From positions 2,046,001 through 2,110,000 of the forward strand of contig NZ_FOUX01000001.1 in assembly GCF_900114995.1 (NCBI RefSeq): DNA of 64,000 nt, in the 5' to 3' direction. Of this stretch, positions 1 through 9,444 are shown in pieces (the stretch's first letter is position 1; every line of letters begins with the position of its first letter). This DNA comes from Chitinophaga sp. YR627. Lineage in GTDB: Bacteria > Bacteroidota > Bacteroidia > Chitinophagales > Chitinophagaceae. The translations under genes were made by a program, and so were the position numbers. The notes under the pieces are model-generated. The model was not told the DNA's origin, did no database searches, and saw only the letters and a program-made list of their open reading frames with translations.

Positions 1-2719
1 GCTGTTTATCCAGCCGGGTGTTACCGGCAGAATTGATCGGAGGCGTTTTCAGACTTACGATACCACTATTGAGAAATAGCTGTGTCGTATCTGTCAGTAT
101 ATGCGAACTGTTAAAAGGCACCCAACGGTCATTATAAAGGTAACTCCAGTGCAGGTCAGGCTTTTTATTGATACGTGTATGATTGCGGTGCTTTTCTTCC
201 AGTTGGAAAAGCAGGGAGATTTCCTCCTGTGGCTGCATACCATCCAGCCCTATATACAGACTGGACCTGTCTTCAAAGGTGGGCAACAGCGTAAAATCAC
301 CCTGAAAAGAGGAGGGATAGGCCTGCCGGTGTCCAAAAGGATACAGGTGGAAGATCTGTAGTGTCTGCGCCTCCTCACCTGCTTTTTCCGGCTTCAGGAT
401 CTCTGCCTGTTCCAGCACATAGTCGATGGAAATAGACTTGACCAGCGGCGTATAGGGCATATTCGGAATAGGCTTCTTTCTGCCCCATCTGCTGGCATTA
501 TGGGCCATCACTTCAGGGAACAGCTTCATGTAGGCTTTATGTCCGAACGCGTCCTGCGGCCCTGCCAGTTCTAACCTGATAGCGCCATCATTATAGAATC
601 CATCTGCGATAAAAGGCTCTTTATCCATTAAAGGCCTGTTCGGAAAATGGATCTTTCTGAGATCGATATTTTTAAGCGTTGACTTATCGGAAAGGATAAC
701 CCTTCCTTTTTCGTCGGTATATGTTTTAAACAGCGGTAATAGTTGCTGCTGATTTCTCTCCGGATGTATTTCCCCGTTTTCAAATGCACTGATACCAGCT
801 ACAAAAGAGTCGTTGGTCATACCGGCATTATAAGCGGCATAATGCTCATCAAAACCGTTTTCTACATGTGGGAGCTCCAGCCATTCCAGCTGGATACGGA
901 AAGTCTTTGTATAGGCGTTAAAAACGTTGCTGTCGCGAATGTCGAGGAAGGAACCAATAGTAGGCTGCGGACCAAACAGCTGAAACGGATTAGCCGGACT
1001 CAGTGGTCCGGCGTTGTTAAACAGTTTCACTGAACGATAGCCTTTCACCTGTGCCCGCAGACTCACTCTTTCCAGCCATAACATCGGCAGGTAGGAATAA
1101 GGGTGATGGAAACTGTTATTGTTAAGCATCAGCCGCAATAAAGGCAGCTGACTCTGATAAGCGCCGCCATGAATTGCAGGGTCATAGAGTGCCGCCGCCG
1201 GTGCATTAACATCATACAGCAGGGTGATAAAAAAGGCGTTTGCCCCACCTGCACGGTTACTGCTGCGAATGCTGTGTTTGGGTAGCTTATGCCAGCCGGT
1301 AGCCGTTGTGTAAGAAATGACAAATGCAGACGATAACAGTTCATTCATCACCAGCGTTTCCTGTTTATTGGTCACGGCTGCGAAATTCTGTATATACGCC
1401 AGCAGCTTTTCATAAGACGCCGGTTCAAAGTAAAAGTCCAGTTCAACGGTACGTTGTCCTTCTGTCAGGTACAGCAACGGAGAGGCCAGTATCATACCCA
1501 TCTCTGTTTCTTCCATCGTACGTTTATCCCGCGGCTGGTCCTGTTGCGGTTCTCCCAGCATCGGCCAGGAGCCTACCGGCAATGCGCCTGGTATATAAGC
1601 AGCAGGCGGCGGCACAGTGTGTGTCGCGGAATAGACCTGTGCTTCCATAATATCTGACAGGTGCGGATCTTCGGTGGCTATCTGCCGGTATTTATTGACG
1701 TAGACAGTCCGGAGTGAGCGGATACTGGTATGGCTGACGCGGAGGTCATGTGCCATACGGTAGGTTACCGGAGCAGCACCTGCACCTGTTTCCACCACCA
1801 TCGCGGTTCCCTTAGGAACGGTGACCGGCATACTCTGTGGCTGCGCATCCAGGAAGATATGTACCTGATCGGGAATGGCAGGTTTCTGTTTCAGTCCCAG
1901 TACATTGCGGTAGTAGTAATCCTGGTGCTGGCCGGTCAGTTTATTCAGCTTGTCCTGTAAATGCCCGTACAATTGCGTAAACGCCATCAGCATACCGATA
2001 TGCGGATGGTGTTGCAGGGAGTCCGGACGCCTGCGCAGATAAAACTGTGCGGCGCTGGTCACCTGATAGAATTTCGTCCGCAGATCGTTATAGACTTCAT
2101 TCAGGGACTGATAACCCAGGAAAACGGCAGGTATCCTGTTTGTCTTTTTTGCTAATGACGGAAAATTAGCCGCCAGTTCATCTGTGACGGCGATGGTACG
2201 GAAATGTGTGGCAGGTGTAAACAGCAGAATGGCCTGTTCTTCAAACTGCAGCATTTTCAGTACGTCTTCCGTAATGCTTTCCATGATCTGGTCGGTGTAG
2301 ATCCAGGTCAGGGCCTGCTGGTCAGATTTCTTAAGCTGTTGCAGGTGTACGGCCAGCTGATTGGCAATCGTAAAGATCAGGTTAAACAGCTCGGCCAGTA
2401 AAGCGTATAATTTAGCGTCTCCGCTCACAGATTCCAGTGACTCCTGTATACGTGACTGTCTTTCCTGCCAGCGGGTAAAATCGAGGCGGGAAATAGCCGT
2501 GATCATAATGAGCATATCGGCCTGGAGGAACTCCCGCCAGTCGCCATCTATCTCATCCTGAAAATTATAGTAATTGAATTGCGTTGCCAGTTCGGAGAGA
2601 AATAGCAACAGGTCTTCCCGACTGCGTTCATCAATCTTCACATAGGACGGCAGCAGCGCTTCCAGTTTGCGCTCTGACTGGCTGATGCCATCCCTCATAT
2701 AATCGAATAGTTTATTCAT
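1..2719 (-). CDS. Baseplate J/gp47-like protein of the injection system (partial, 3' end outside window)
   Basis: The minus-strand frame starting at 2719 (MNKLFDYMRDGISQ) stays open to the left edge, giving at least 906 residues with no stop, so the gene is cut by the window. I see no catalytic motif; it reads as a large structural protein. Size and place, 12 bp after the gp25-like wedge gene and last in the visible operon, match the Afp11/baseplate J-like subunit of eCIS clusters, which forms the baseplate wedges around the spike. Naming rests mainly on synteny and length, with weaker support from sequence. The AAA+ ATPase and remaining baseplate and fibre genes normally found in such clusters are not seen and would be expected beyond the left edge. 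Confidence 0.75.
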   Translation of the reverse strand, partial: MNKLFDYMRDGISQSERKLEALLPSYVKIDERSREDLLLFLSELATQFNYYNFQDEIDGDWREFLQADMLIMITAISRLDFTRWQERQSRIQESLESVSGDAKLYALLAELFNLIFTIANQLAVHLQQLKKSDQQALTWIYTDQIMESITEDVLKMLQFEEQAILLFTPATHFRTIAVTDELAANFPSLAKKTNRIPAVFLGYQSLNEVYNDLRTKFYQVTSAAQFYLRRRPDSLQHHPHIGMLMAFTQLYGHLQDKLNKLTGQHQDYYYRNVLGLKQKPAIPDQVHIFLDAQPQSMPVTVPKGTAMVVETGAGAAPVTYRMAHDLRVSHTSIRSLRTVYVNKYRQIATEDPHLSDIMEAQVYSATHTVPPPAAYIPGALPVGSWPMLGEPQQDQPRDKRTMEETEMGMILASPLLYLTEGQRTVELDFYFEPASYEKLLAYIQNFAAVTNKQETLVMNELLSSAFVISYTTATGWHKLPKHSIRSSNRAGGANAFFITLLYDVNAPAAALYDPAIHGGAYQSQLPLLRLMLNNNSFHHPYSYLPMLWLERVSLRAQVKGYRSVKLFNNAGPLSPANPFQLFGPQPTIGSFLDIRDSNVFNAYTKTFRIQLEWLELPHVENGFDEHYAAYNAGMTNDSFVAGISAFENGEIHPERNQQQLLPLFKTYTDEKGRVILSDKSTLKNIDLRKIHFPNRPLMDKEPFIADGFYNDGAIRLELAGPQDAFGHKAYMKLFPEVMAHNASRWGRKKPIPNMPYTPLVKSISIDYVLEQAEILKPEKAGEEAQTLQIFHLYPFGHRQAYPSSFQGDFTLLPTFEDRSSLYIGLDGMQPQEEISLLFQLEEKHRNHTRINKKPDLHWSYLYNDRWVPFNSSHILTDTTQLFLNSGIVSLKTPPINSAGNTRLDKQ

Positions 2720-2731
2720 CGCTTGTACGCG

Positions 2732-3160
2732 CTACGGCAGCAGATTGGGAGACGCAATGTTGGTGCCTTCCAGGAAATAAAACGGATAAACCATATTATG
2801 TCTGGTGTTGGTGGCAATGATGGTGTAATGTATCTGAAGGTGCAGCATACCGGCTGCCTGATCCTGCATCAGTATATCGGCGCCGGAGACGTGAACCCTG
2901 GGTTCGAAGTCGAGCAGGGCATGCGAGATCAGGTCATTGATCTCTGTCATCATTTCCGTGTCAGCAGGCTCAAATACCAGCCGGTGCAGATTACAGCCAA
3001 AAGTAGGTTGCATCAACCGTTCTCCCGGAATGGTACCCAGAATGATACGGATGCTTTCTTCTATATCAATCACGGCATGGCTCATCAGAGCGCTGCTGCC
3101 GGCTTTATCGAATGACGGGGGGAATGACCATCCCGTGCCGAGAAAAGAGTGAATCGCCAT
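2732..3160 (-). CDS. gp25-like baseplate wedge protein (Afp9-like)
   Basis: 142 aa. The central part (about residues 25-120) carries the pattern of the GPW/gp25 family: a start near SALMSHAVIDIEESIRIIL, then the conserved GERLMQPTFGCNLHRLVFEP stretch around residues 45-65, where gp25 proteins have their R..P.FG signature. In T4 phage, T6SS (TssE) and eCIS this protein clamps sheath to baseplate. It follows the PAAR gene by 12 bp and precedes the large baseplate gene by 12 bp, so it is translated from the same message. The family call is confident; specific structural role is by homology. Confidence 0.88.
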   Translation of the reverse strand: MAIHSFLGTGWSFPPSFDKAGSSALMSHAVIDIEESIRIILGTIPGERLMQPTFGCNLHRLVFEPADTEMMTEINDLISHALLDFEPRVHVSGADILMQDQAAGMLHLQIHYTIIATNTRHNMVYPFYFLEGTNIASPNLLP

Positions 3161-3172
3161 TTTTACGAATGT

Positions 3173-3475
3173 TTAACCTCCTATCAATACGGTGGGGCAA
3201 CCGAGTACTATACTGCCACCATGTGCGGTGGTATCGCCCATACGGGCTGCCGGCTTTCCTCCTATCATAACTGTCGCGGAACCTTTAACGATCGCATCAG
3301 GAGGACCTACACAAACACAGTTATCGCCCAGCACAGCGGCAGGCATCTTCCCTATTAATACCGTTGGAACGCCCGGACCAACTATCGGTCCGCCGACATG
3401 TGGTATAGGTGGTAGTCCTGGCGTCTGCATCGGACAGGTATGCATATCAGTCAGTCTTGCTGCTGGTGTTCCCAT
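3173..3475 (-). CDS. PAAR-domain spike tip protein (Afp10-like)
   Basis: 100 aa made almost wholly of PAAR repeats: it opens MGTPAARLTDMHTC and has a second set, GGKPAARMGDTTAHGG, near residues 72-88, with the Gly/Pro/Val-rich short strands (VGPGVPTVLIGK, ATVMIGG, CPTVLIGG) of the sharp beta-cone. His and Cys residues (H12, C14, C53, C55, H85, C93) could bind the tip metal ion. PAAR proteins cap the VgrG-like spike and can recruit effectors. The gene lies 10 bp downstream of the VgrG-like gene. No C-terminal toxin extension is present, so this is a bare tip. Confidence 0.93.
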   Translation of the reverse strand: MGTPAARLTDMHTCPMQTPGLPPIPHVGGPIVGPGVPTVLIGKMPAAVLGDNCVCVGPPDAIVKGSATVMIGGKPAARMGDTTAHGGSIVLGCPTVLIGG

Positions 3476-3485
3476 TGTACAAATT

Positions 3486-5297
3486 TTAGTTGATCATCAC
3501 CATACCGCCCTTGACAACTGTCTGGCCGGAGGCGGAAAGTTCAGCATTGGCTGTCCCTTTAGCCGTAAAGCCCACCTGGGCGGTCTGTTTGATATTCATG
3601 CCACTGATCTCCATATCCTGTGTGGCTTTCAGTTCTGCCTTACCAGTCGCATTTAAGGTAATATTACCGGTCGCTTTCAGGGTAATATCTTTCGGAGAAT
3701 TCAGCAATATACCGCTATCGTCGAGTTTTATGCTATTATTATTCTGATCTTTTATTTCTATCGACTTTCCATCGTCACTCAGAGTGATCATATTATTGCC
3801 TGGTGTCGTGATCTTCAGGATCTTTTTATCGTCGTCAAAATTGATCTCCAGTTTACTACGGCTATAGAATGCCTTGGTATTATTCTTCTCATCGGCCTGT
3901 GTCACCGGGGGCGTTTTGCTCTTACTGAACAGGCTACCCAATACCACAGGAAAACGTGGATCGCTTTCCAGGAAACCGAGGATGACTTCATCACCCACCT
4001 CCGGACAAAACACCCCGCCTGCACCAGCAGTAGCGTAAAAGCTGGCCAGTCTGGCCCAGATACCTTTTTGTCCTTCCGCATTAGAAGCCGGCTTTACCTG
4101 TATTCTGTATACTGACGAAGGATCTTCTGAGATCTTGGCAACGGTGGCTAATTGCAATCCGTGGATAGCTGGCATCTGTCCGTTGGCTACCGTGTTGGAA
4201 AACTGTTCCTTTTCGAAGATCGGTTTGTCCGGCACACCAAACTGCACGTGTGTGGTCCACTGACCATCCTCCAGGACGTGCCTTACTTTATTGACAAATG
4301 CCGTCCCATCAAACTGCGGACCTACACCTTCCAGCTTTATGGTCTTACCTGGTAATGCCAGAGCGTTTCCGATAAAGGATACGTTGCCTTTAATCGCATT
4401 CATACGCATCCGAAGCAAGGTACTATCCGCCCAGATCTTCAGATCAGTCTGTGCAAGCGGGGCGCTGGAAATCAGTTTGAGCGCGGTCTGTCCCAGTTTT
4501 CCCGACAGGGTTGTGGCTGTGATCTCTCCCTGTTCATTAAGGGTAGGTTCAGCTGCTGCTGAAGAGATCAACGCGAGCGTTTGCGGGTCCCAGGCATAGG
4601 CTTCCAGGGAAGGCGCCTGTTTTTCCGCATTGATCTCTGCATTAAACGAAATGATCGAATCGCCGTAAGTAATATTCAACACGGGAGCAGCACTGAAATT
4701 CGGTTTTCCGATCGTGACCCCGTCGTCACCCGTTGTGGTGATAAAACCATTGAATGCTGCGCGGGCCAGGACAAAGTCCCAGTCTGTCGCCATCTTCTGA
4801 AAAAGCATCTCCTGTTGTGCCGAGGTGCTATCCACCTTGCTGCTCAGGCCATAAACACCCATCACTTTGGTCATCACGTCGCTGTCGGTCGTTTCGGCGA
4901 ACTCTCCTTCCTTCTGTCCAAGTGTCATCTTCACCGCTTCGTGTTTACAGGTAAGCACCAGTTCAAACCCGGTGGACCTGTTAATACGTAGTGCCTGTTT
5001 TACGATAATACCTTTAAAAATGGATTGCTCCGTGTCATCGCCATATCCGGCGGTGACGGCGATCTTGCCACCGGGAACAAAATCCTTACGTCCGCTGGCG
5101 GGAAAATCACCGGCATCACCGGCAGCGCCGATATCACCGGTGCCTTCCACAAAAACGATCTCCGCAAAAGAGATCCTGTTGATCTCATGCGTGACCTGGA
5201 TGGAAGATATAAAAACAGCCTCCTGGACGGCAGTGCCTTCCACAGAGACCGTGAATTTCAATGTAGGATCAGTAATGTTAGTCGGGCTTACGGGCAT
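3486..5297 (-). CDS. VgrG/gp5-gp27-like spike protein (Afp8-like)
   Basis: 603 aa. The first ~370 residues resemble the gp27-like hub with phage late control D fold (for example KFTVSVEGTAVQEAVFISSI at the start). Residues ~380-460 form the gp5 OB-fold region with the VgrG-like signature FCPEVGDEVILGFLESDPR. The C-terminal ~120 residues are a repetitive beta-helix (ITLKATGNITLNATGKAELK, TAQVGFTAKGTANAELSA) expected to form the trimeric needle. It starts 1 bp after the LysM protein stop and is followed by the PAAR tip gene, the usual spike order. I see no additional effector domain at the C-terminus. Confidence 0.93.
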   Translation of the reverse strand: MPVSPTNITDPTLKFTVSVEGTAVQEAVFISSIQVTHEINRISFAEIVFVEGTGDIGAAGDAGDFPASGRKDFVPGGKIAVTAGYGDDTEQSIFKGIIVKQALRINRSTGFELVLTCKHEAVKMTLGQKEGEFAETTDSDVMTKVMGVYGLSSKVDSTSAQQEMLFQKMATDWDFVLARAAFNGFITTTGDDGVTIGKPNFSAAPVLNITYGDSIISFNAEINAEKQAPSLEAYAWDPQTLALISSAAAEPTLNEQGEITATTLSGKLGQTALKLISSAPLAQTDLKIWADSTLLRMRMNAIKGNVSFIGNALALPGKTIKLEGVGPQFDGTAFVNKVRHVLEDGQWTTHVQFGVPDKPIFEKEQFSNTVANGQMPAIHGLQLATVAKISEDPSSVYRIQVKPASNAEGQKGIWARLASFYATAGAGGVFCPEVGDEVILGFLESDPRFPVVLGSLFSKSKTPPVTQADEKNNTKAFYSRSKLEINFDDDKKILKITTPGNNMITLSDDGKSIEIKDQNNNSIKLDDSGILLNSPKDITLKATGNITLNATGKAELKATQDMEISGMNIKQTAQVGFTAKGTANAELSASGQTVVKGGMVMIN

Positions 5298-5298
5298 A

Positions 5299-5967
5299 TT
5301 ATACTTTCTTTAAAGGTGGAAAATACAACTCATCTCCCGGACGGATGGCATGAATACTGTTCAGGCCATTCACCCTTGCTACTTCCATGTAATAGGAAGC
5401 ATCTCCGTAGATACGATAAGCCATCATAGGCAGGGTATCACCGGCTTTCACTGTTCTTATATGCGTCAGGTCGGGCGATTCTTTGGCAGCTTTCTGCTTT
5501 TTGCCTTTGAAGTCCGTAGACTGGGCAACGACCAGTTTCACCTCTGCCCGGAGGGCCGTGCCATCAGCGTTAAAGAGTTTATAGTTGGTTGTAAAACTGG
5601 TGCATACACCCCGGTATACCAGGTTCCCCCAGGTTATTTTCAGATAATTCGGCCGATGCACGGTTCCCTGATAGGAAAACATCAGGTATTTCAGGCGGTC
5701 GATATATCGGTCCACCGACATCCCATCCGGAATAGGAATAATACCTGTACCATCCACCAGGAGGTCCAGGTTAAAATCAGACTGTCCCATCCCCTTAAAG
5801 ATCTGGGTAGGACTACTGGATCCGTCTTCTTTTGACAACTCGTACTGGGCGGAATAACTCAGCGAGTAGCTGGACGGATTGATTGTTGCGGCGATAGTAC
5901 CGAGCAGCTGGTTCACACCTGCAGCATCAGCATAAGCCGCTATCTGCAGTTTTTTGATCTGTCCCAT
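5299..5967 (-). CDS. LysM-containing CIS tube/spike adaptor (Afp7-like)
   Basis: 222 aa. The N-terminal ~145 residues (MGQIKKLQIAAYAD..., INPSSYSLSYSAQYELS) match the contractile injection system tube-adaptor family that links inner tube and spike hub. The C-terminal ~50 residues are a LysM module: IRTVKAGDTLPMMAYRIYGD, then VARVNGLNSIHAIRPGDELYFPP. Here LysM probably acts structurally, as in phage gp53-like proteins, rather than in wall binding. It sits 3 bp after the DUF5908 gene and 1 bp before the spike gene. Confidence 0.9.
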   Translation of the reverse strand: MGQIKKLQIAAYADAAGVNQLLGTIAATINPSSYSLSYSAQYELSKEDGSSSPTQIFKGMGQSDFNLDLLVDGTGIIPIPDGMSVDRYIDRLKYLMFSYQGTVHRPNYLKITWGNLVYRGVCTSFTTNYKLFNADGTALRAEVKLVVAQSTDFKGKKQKAAKESPDLTHIRTVKAGDTLPMMAYRIYGDASYYMEVARVNGLNSIHAIRPGDELYFPPLKKV

Positions 5968-5970
5968 AGT

Positions 5971-6141
5971 TTATCGTTCGGCTTCGGTTTTCATCCTGTT
6001 CAGGATATTTTCTACACACTCTTTGATAATGCCTTCTTTCCAGTGGCGGAGGCTTTTTTCATCAGGTAGCACAGACCCTGTTTTTGCGGCGTCTGAAGAG
6101 ATAGTCACCTTGATGACCAATTCCCTTATTTCAAGCGGCAT
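5971..6141 (-). CDS. DUF5908-like small protein of the eCIS operon
   Basis: A 56-aa frame, MPLEIRELVIKVTISSD... ending ...NRMKTEAER, lies between the second tube gene (6-bp gap) and the LysM adaptor gene (3-bp gap). Its opening, MPLEIRELVIKV, is the signature I associate with DUF5908, a short family that occurs at this position in Bacteroidota injection-system operons. The second half is a probable amphipathic helix. Function unknown; the position suggests a small structural or assembly part between tube and adaptor. Confidence 0.82.
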   Translation of the reverse strand: MPLEIRELVIKVTISSDAAKTGSVLPDEKSLRHWKEGIIKECVENILNRMKTEAER

Positions 6142-6147
6142 GGCAGA

Positions 6148-6591
6148 TCATTTAGTCGTTTCAAAATATTTATACGCCAGTTCAAGCGTCTCTATCACGA
6201 TCTCCCCGGCACCCATGGCCTTTAAGCCGGAGACTTCCATTTTAACCGGGTATACGCCGTAGAATTTCCAGGAAGAAAGCGGTTTGCCCTTTTCATCAAG
6301 CAGCATCACCACAACGGTGGTCGGCTTGAAGGTAAAAGTGGAGAGGCTCTTTGTGACCCATTCTGTTACGACCGAGCCAATAAGCATTCCTCTCCGCAAT
6401 ACCAGATTACTGTATTTAGGAGGGGAAGGGAGTTTATAAACGAATTGGTTTTCTCCCCCTTCCCTGACCTCTTCCGGCGTTATGCTGACGGAAATACCGG
6501 TAACATCCTGAAAATTGCCTTCCTGCTTACCTGGATAGCTGATGAAGTTTACTTTGTAGTAAAACCCCACCGGTGGGTATGCGGGATCCAT
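6148..6591 (-). CDS. Tube protein, T4 gp19-like (Afp5-like)
   Basis: 147 aa, phage tail tube (gp19) family: PPVGFYYKVNFISY near the N-terminus, then GNFQDVTGISVSITPEEVRE, and a C-terminal AMGAGEIVIETLELAYKYFE strand typical of the fold. It is the second of two adjacent tube paralogues; by analogy with Afp1/Afp5 this one would be the first ring above the spike, and the upstream paralogue the bulk tube. Overall the two share order and length but little identity. Gap to the upstream tube gene is 6 bp. Confidence 0.9.
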   Translation of the reverse strand: MDPAYPPVGFYYKVNFISYPGKQEGNFQDVTGISVSITPEEVREGGENQFVYKLPSPPKYSNLVLRRGMLIGSVVTEWVTKSLSTFTFKPTTVVVMLLDEKGKPLSSWKFYGVYPVKMEVSGLKAMGAGEIVIETLELAYKYFETTK

Positions 6592-6597
6592 AGACTA

Positions 6598-7053
6598 TTA
6601 TTCAGAAATGGTTAAACCTTCATGCGCTACTTCCATAGTTTCTACAGCTATTTCGTTAGCGTCAGATTTCATATCAGTTACTGTGATCTTGCATGGGAAT
6701 GCATTCTTCAGCGTCCAGCTCATTGCGATATCCTGTTTCTCATCGAGCAGGCTCACAACGATATTGATACGTTTGTAGGTATTCATGGTGATACCTTTAT
6801 ACTTATCCCACAGCGCTTTGTCTCCTTTGAAAATACCTTTCTTGAGAGTAACGTTGGAGAATTTCTGGATACCGGGCATTTTCACCGTTGAATAAACAGG
6901 GCTGCTGCCACCACGGTATTCTATGATCTGGGTTTCTGAAGATAATCCGGTTACTTCCTGGAATATCAGTTCAGCACCGTCCCACATGACCTTGAACGAA
7001 AATTTGACAAGAGGCCACGTGGACTGGGCCTGGGTAGAGCCGTCATCTGCCAT
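6598..7053 (-). CDS. Major inner tube protein, T4 gp19-like (Afp1-like)
   Basis: 151 aa, phage tail tube family: WPLVKFSFKVMWDGAELIFQ, EVTGLSSETQIIEYRGGSSP and the conserved MPGIQKFSNVTLKKGIFKGD region, ending DANEIAVETMEVAHEGLTIS. It would polymerise as hexameric rings inside the sheath. The gene follows the sheath gene by 48 bp, a longer gap than others in the operon, which may hold a strong translation signal for this abundant subunit. Confidence 0.93.
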   Translation of the reverse strand: MADDGSTQAQSTWPLVKFSFKVMWDGAELIFQEVTGLSSETQIIEYRGGSSPVYSTVKMPGIQKFSNVTLKKGIFKGDKALWDKYKGITMNTYKRINIVVSLLDEKQDIAMSWTLKNAFPCKITVTDMKSDANEIAVETMEVAHEGLTISE

Positions 7054-7101
7054 AGTTATAAGCTTTTAATAGTAAAATAATAGGTTATTCAGATTGTCAG
7101 A

Positions 7102-8604
7102 TTAAGATTGCTGCATCATCTGCTGGAACGTGATCACGATAAACTCGGCAGGTCTTACGATCGCTACTCTTACGGTGATCAGCATTTTACCATCCAGAAT
7201 GTCCTGCGGCGTCATGGTAGAACCAAGACCCAGTTGTACGTCATAAGCCTGTTCCGGAGCAGCTCCTGCCAGTGCGCCCTGTTTCCAGAGGTTGTTCAGG
7301 AAGTTATCGATCATGGCTTTTACAGTTACCCAGGTAGTCGCATCATTTGGCTCGAATACATAAGTACGGGCAGCCAGTTTAATGGACTGTTCGATCATGA
7401 TGAGGGTACGGCGTACGTTGATATAACGCCAGTCCTGGCTGTTACCATCCAGTGTTCTGCCACCCCAGATCAGTGTGCCGATACCCGGGAAAGGACGGAT
7501 CACATTGATGGATTTACCCGCGAGTACGTCTACGTTCAGTTGTTTCTGTTCATCGGCAGAAATGTTCACTGCAGGTGCATTCACCATGCTGATAGATACG
7601 TTGGCGGGTGATTTCCATACGCCGCGGGAGCTGTCTACCAGTGTATAGATACCGGCGATGGCGCCACTTGGCGGCAACTCATTCAGTGTAGAACGGATCT
7701 CTTCCAGGATACTGTTGTATACCGGACTGGATGCTTTCAGTGACTGATGATAATTCTTCTTTGCATTGGCGTCAGGTGTAGCAATCGCCTTATAAGCTTT
7801 CACAACCTGTTTCGCCAGATCTTCCGGTAACAAAGCACCCAGATCAACAGCTGCATCCAGGTTTTCGAAATCAACTTCCGTATTCTGTACGATCGCTGTT
7901 TTCAACCATGGATAGTAAGCTGCGCCGTAGTTCAGTGCGTTGATACCGATCTTGTCTCTGAAGCTGGCTACAACGGTGTCAGTCGTGTCGGTCGGCCCTT
8001 GTTTCGCAAGATCAAAGATGCCGAAACGGCTCTGTGTTTTAGCACAGTGTGCCAGTACTTTTGTGTAGATGGTGTTGTAGGCTGCTTCACCCAGCGCGAT
8101 AGCGTCAGGGATCGCCACCAGGGTCGGCTCAAACTCTTTTTCCAGCAACAGCAGGATGTCCGGTTTGGTGTCAGACCCGATAAAGTCGTCCAGAGAGATT
8201 TCCAGACCATCCGGCTTATCGCCGTAGGTGCCTACAGAAACGATGTAACAGTTACTGCCGCCGTTGGCGTAGAACAGACGGATACTGTTGTACAGATAGA
8301 AGGTGTTCTTTTCCTTGATCTGTACAACTTTTGACGCGCCATTGATGATAAAGGTCTCGCCTTTATAGTCAGCAGCAGGATCAGCGATGCTGAACTTTGG
8401 TTGGAAGCCTGCGCCGAAGAGTTCCACGAATTCCGCGAAGGAAGTTACACGGGTTGGTTTTTGCAGAAGCGATTTACCAAACCGTTCGGCTTTCTGTGTG
8501 TAGCCGATAAATACGGGAACTGCTGTTTCGACGGCGACGGCAGAACTGGGGAAGGCGTTTTTTTCCTCTATATAAACGCCCGGAGTCATGAGTGTTGAAG
8601 CCAT
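7102..8604 (-). CDS. Contractile sheath protein (Afp2-4-like)
   Basis: 500 aa. N-terminus MASTLMTPGVYIEEKNAFPS and the VPVFIGYTQKAERFG strand are the tail sheath signature; the C-terminal ~130 residues (YINVRRTLIMIEQSIKLAAR, FLNNLWKQGALAGAAPEQAY, VAIVRPAEFIVITFQQM) are the conserved sheath core that locks subunits and ATPase-binding ends together. Afp-type clusters often have three sheath paralogues; only one is visible here, which is closer to simpler Bacteroidota systems. 18 bp separate it from the unrecognised gene upstream. Confidence 0.95.
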   Translation of the reverse strand: MASTLMTPGVYIEEKNAFPSSAVAVETAVPVFIGYTQKAERFGKSLLQKPTRVTSFAEFVELFGAGFQPKFSIADPAADYKGETFIINGASKVVQIKEKNTFYLYNSIRLFYANGGSNCYIVSVGTYGDKPDGLEISLDDFIGSDTKPDILLLLEKEFEPTLVAIPDAIALGEAAYNTIYTKVLAHCAKTQSRFGIFDLAKQGPTDTTDTVVASFRDKIGINALNYGAAYYPWLKTAIVQNTEVDFENLDAAVDLGALLPEDLAKQVVKAYKAIATPDANAKKNYHQSLKASSPVYNSILEEIRSTLNELPPSGAIAGIYTLVDSSRGVWKSPANVSISMVNAPAVNISADEQKQLNVDVLAGKSINVIRPFPGIGTLIWGGRTLDGNSQDWRYINVRRTLIMIEQSIKLAARTYVFEPNDATTWVTVKAMIDNFLNNLWKQGALAGAAPEQAYDVQLGLGSTMTPQDILDGKMLITVRVAIVRPAEFIVITFQQMMQQS

Positions 8605-8622
8605 AGCTGTGCGGATTTGAGT

Positions 8623-9432
8623 TTAGTATAAAAAGATTTCAGAGTATGCCTGAGTGCGGTCATATACAGCTATACCTGCGCCGGATACGGCGGTGATATC
8701 AGGAGATGGTAATGCCTGGATGATGGTCCGGTATTGCTCACTGTCACCTCCGCCCTCTACGAGCTGAAAGGTATAGGCTGACCGTTGTGATAACGTCAAC
8801 GCCTGCTCGGAAATAAGTGTATAGACACGTTTTCCGTCTGGCAGCGTTATCTGTTGCGGTGCAGCAAATTGTATAGTACCACGGGCATCTACAATGGATG
8901 GTTTGGCAAGCGATGCAAGATCGTTGCTCATCAGGAAGTAAGACCACCTTGTTGCCTTTGCGGCGAAGCTGATTTCATATACCGGCAGCAGATCAGGCGT
9001 GAGTGTTAAGACAATCCTGGCAAACGGACGGGCAGAGATACCTCCATCAGTTGTTGATGCGGGGATGAGATCATCCGCAGAAACAAGCGCCTGCCTGTGC
9101 AATTTACCCGAAGCATATTCACGCTGATTGCTGAACAATAGCATTGTTCCGGGAACGTCCGTTTGCTGTAATGCGGTGTAGTTATAGAAATACTGATCCT
9201 GTAGATGTAACTCGAAAAGCAGCGTAATACGCTCCTGTAAAAGGGTCTGCCGATCAGTCCCGGCGGCATTGAAGAGCACGACGATCCTGTCCGGCAATCT
9301 GCGGAATAGTAACCCATAACGCCGCATTTCTGTTACTGTTTGTTGTGGCAGCAGCAAGCGTAGGTCCCTGAAACAATTATCAGCAAAGTAGCTGTGACGG
9401 AAACAGATCTCCGTCAGCAAAGCAAATCCCAT
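8623..9432 (-). CDS. Unrecognised protein of the injection-system operon
   Basis: 269 aa, not recognised. It opens MGFALLTEICFRHSYFADNC and is rich in beta-strand-like hydrophobic stretches (RIVLTLTPDLLPVYEISFAA, TIQFAAPQQITLPDGKRVYT). No signal peptide, membrane segment or catalytic motif is evident. It sits between the cap protein gene and the sheath gene, 12 and 18 bp away, so it is co-expressed with structural parts. A role at the distal end (cap, terminator or sheath initiation) is a guess from position. Confidence 0.7.
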   Translation of the reverse strand: MGFALLTEICFRHSYFADNCFRDLRLLLPQQTVTEMRRYGLLFRRLPDRIVVLFNAAGTDRQTLLQERITLLFELHLQDQYFYNYTALQQTDVPGTMLLFSNQREYASGKLHRQALVSADDLIPASTTDGGISARPFARIVLTLTPDLLPVYEISFAAKATRWSYFLMSNDLASLAKPSIVDARGTIQFAAPQQITLPDGKRVYTLISEQALTLSQRSAYTFQLVEGGGDSEQYRTIIQALPSPDITAVSGAGIAVYDRTQAYSEIFLY

Positions 9433-9444
9433 TACTGTAAGTGT

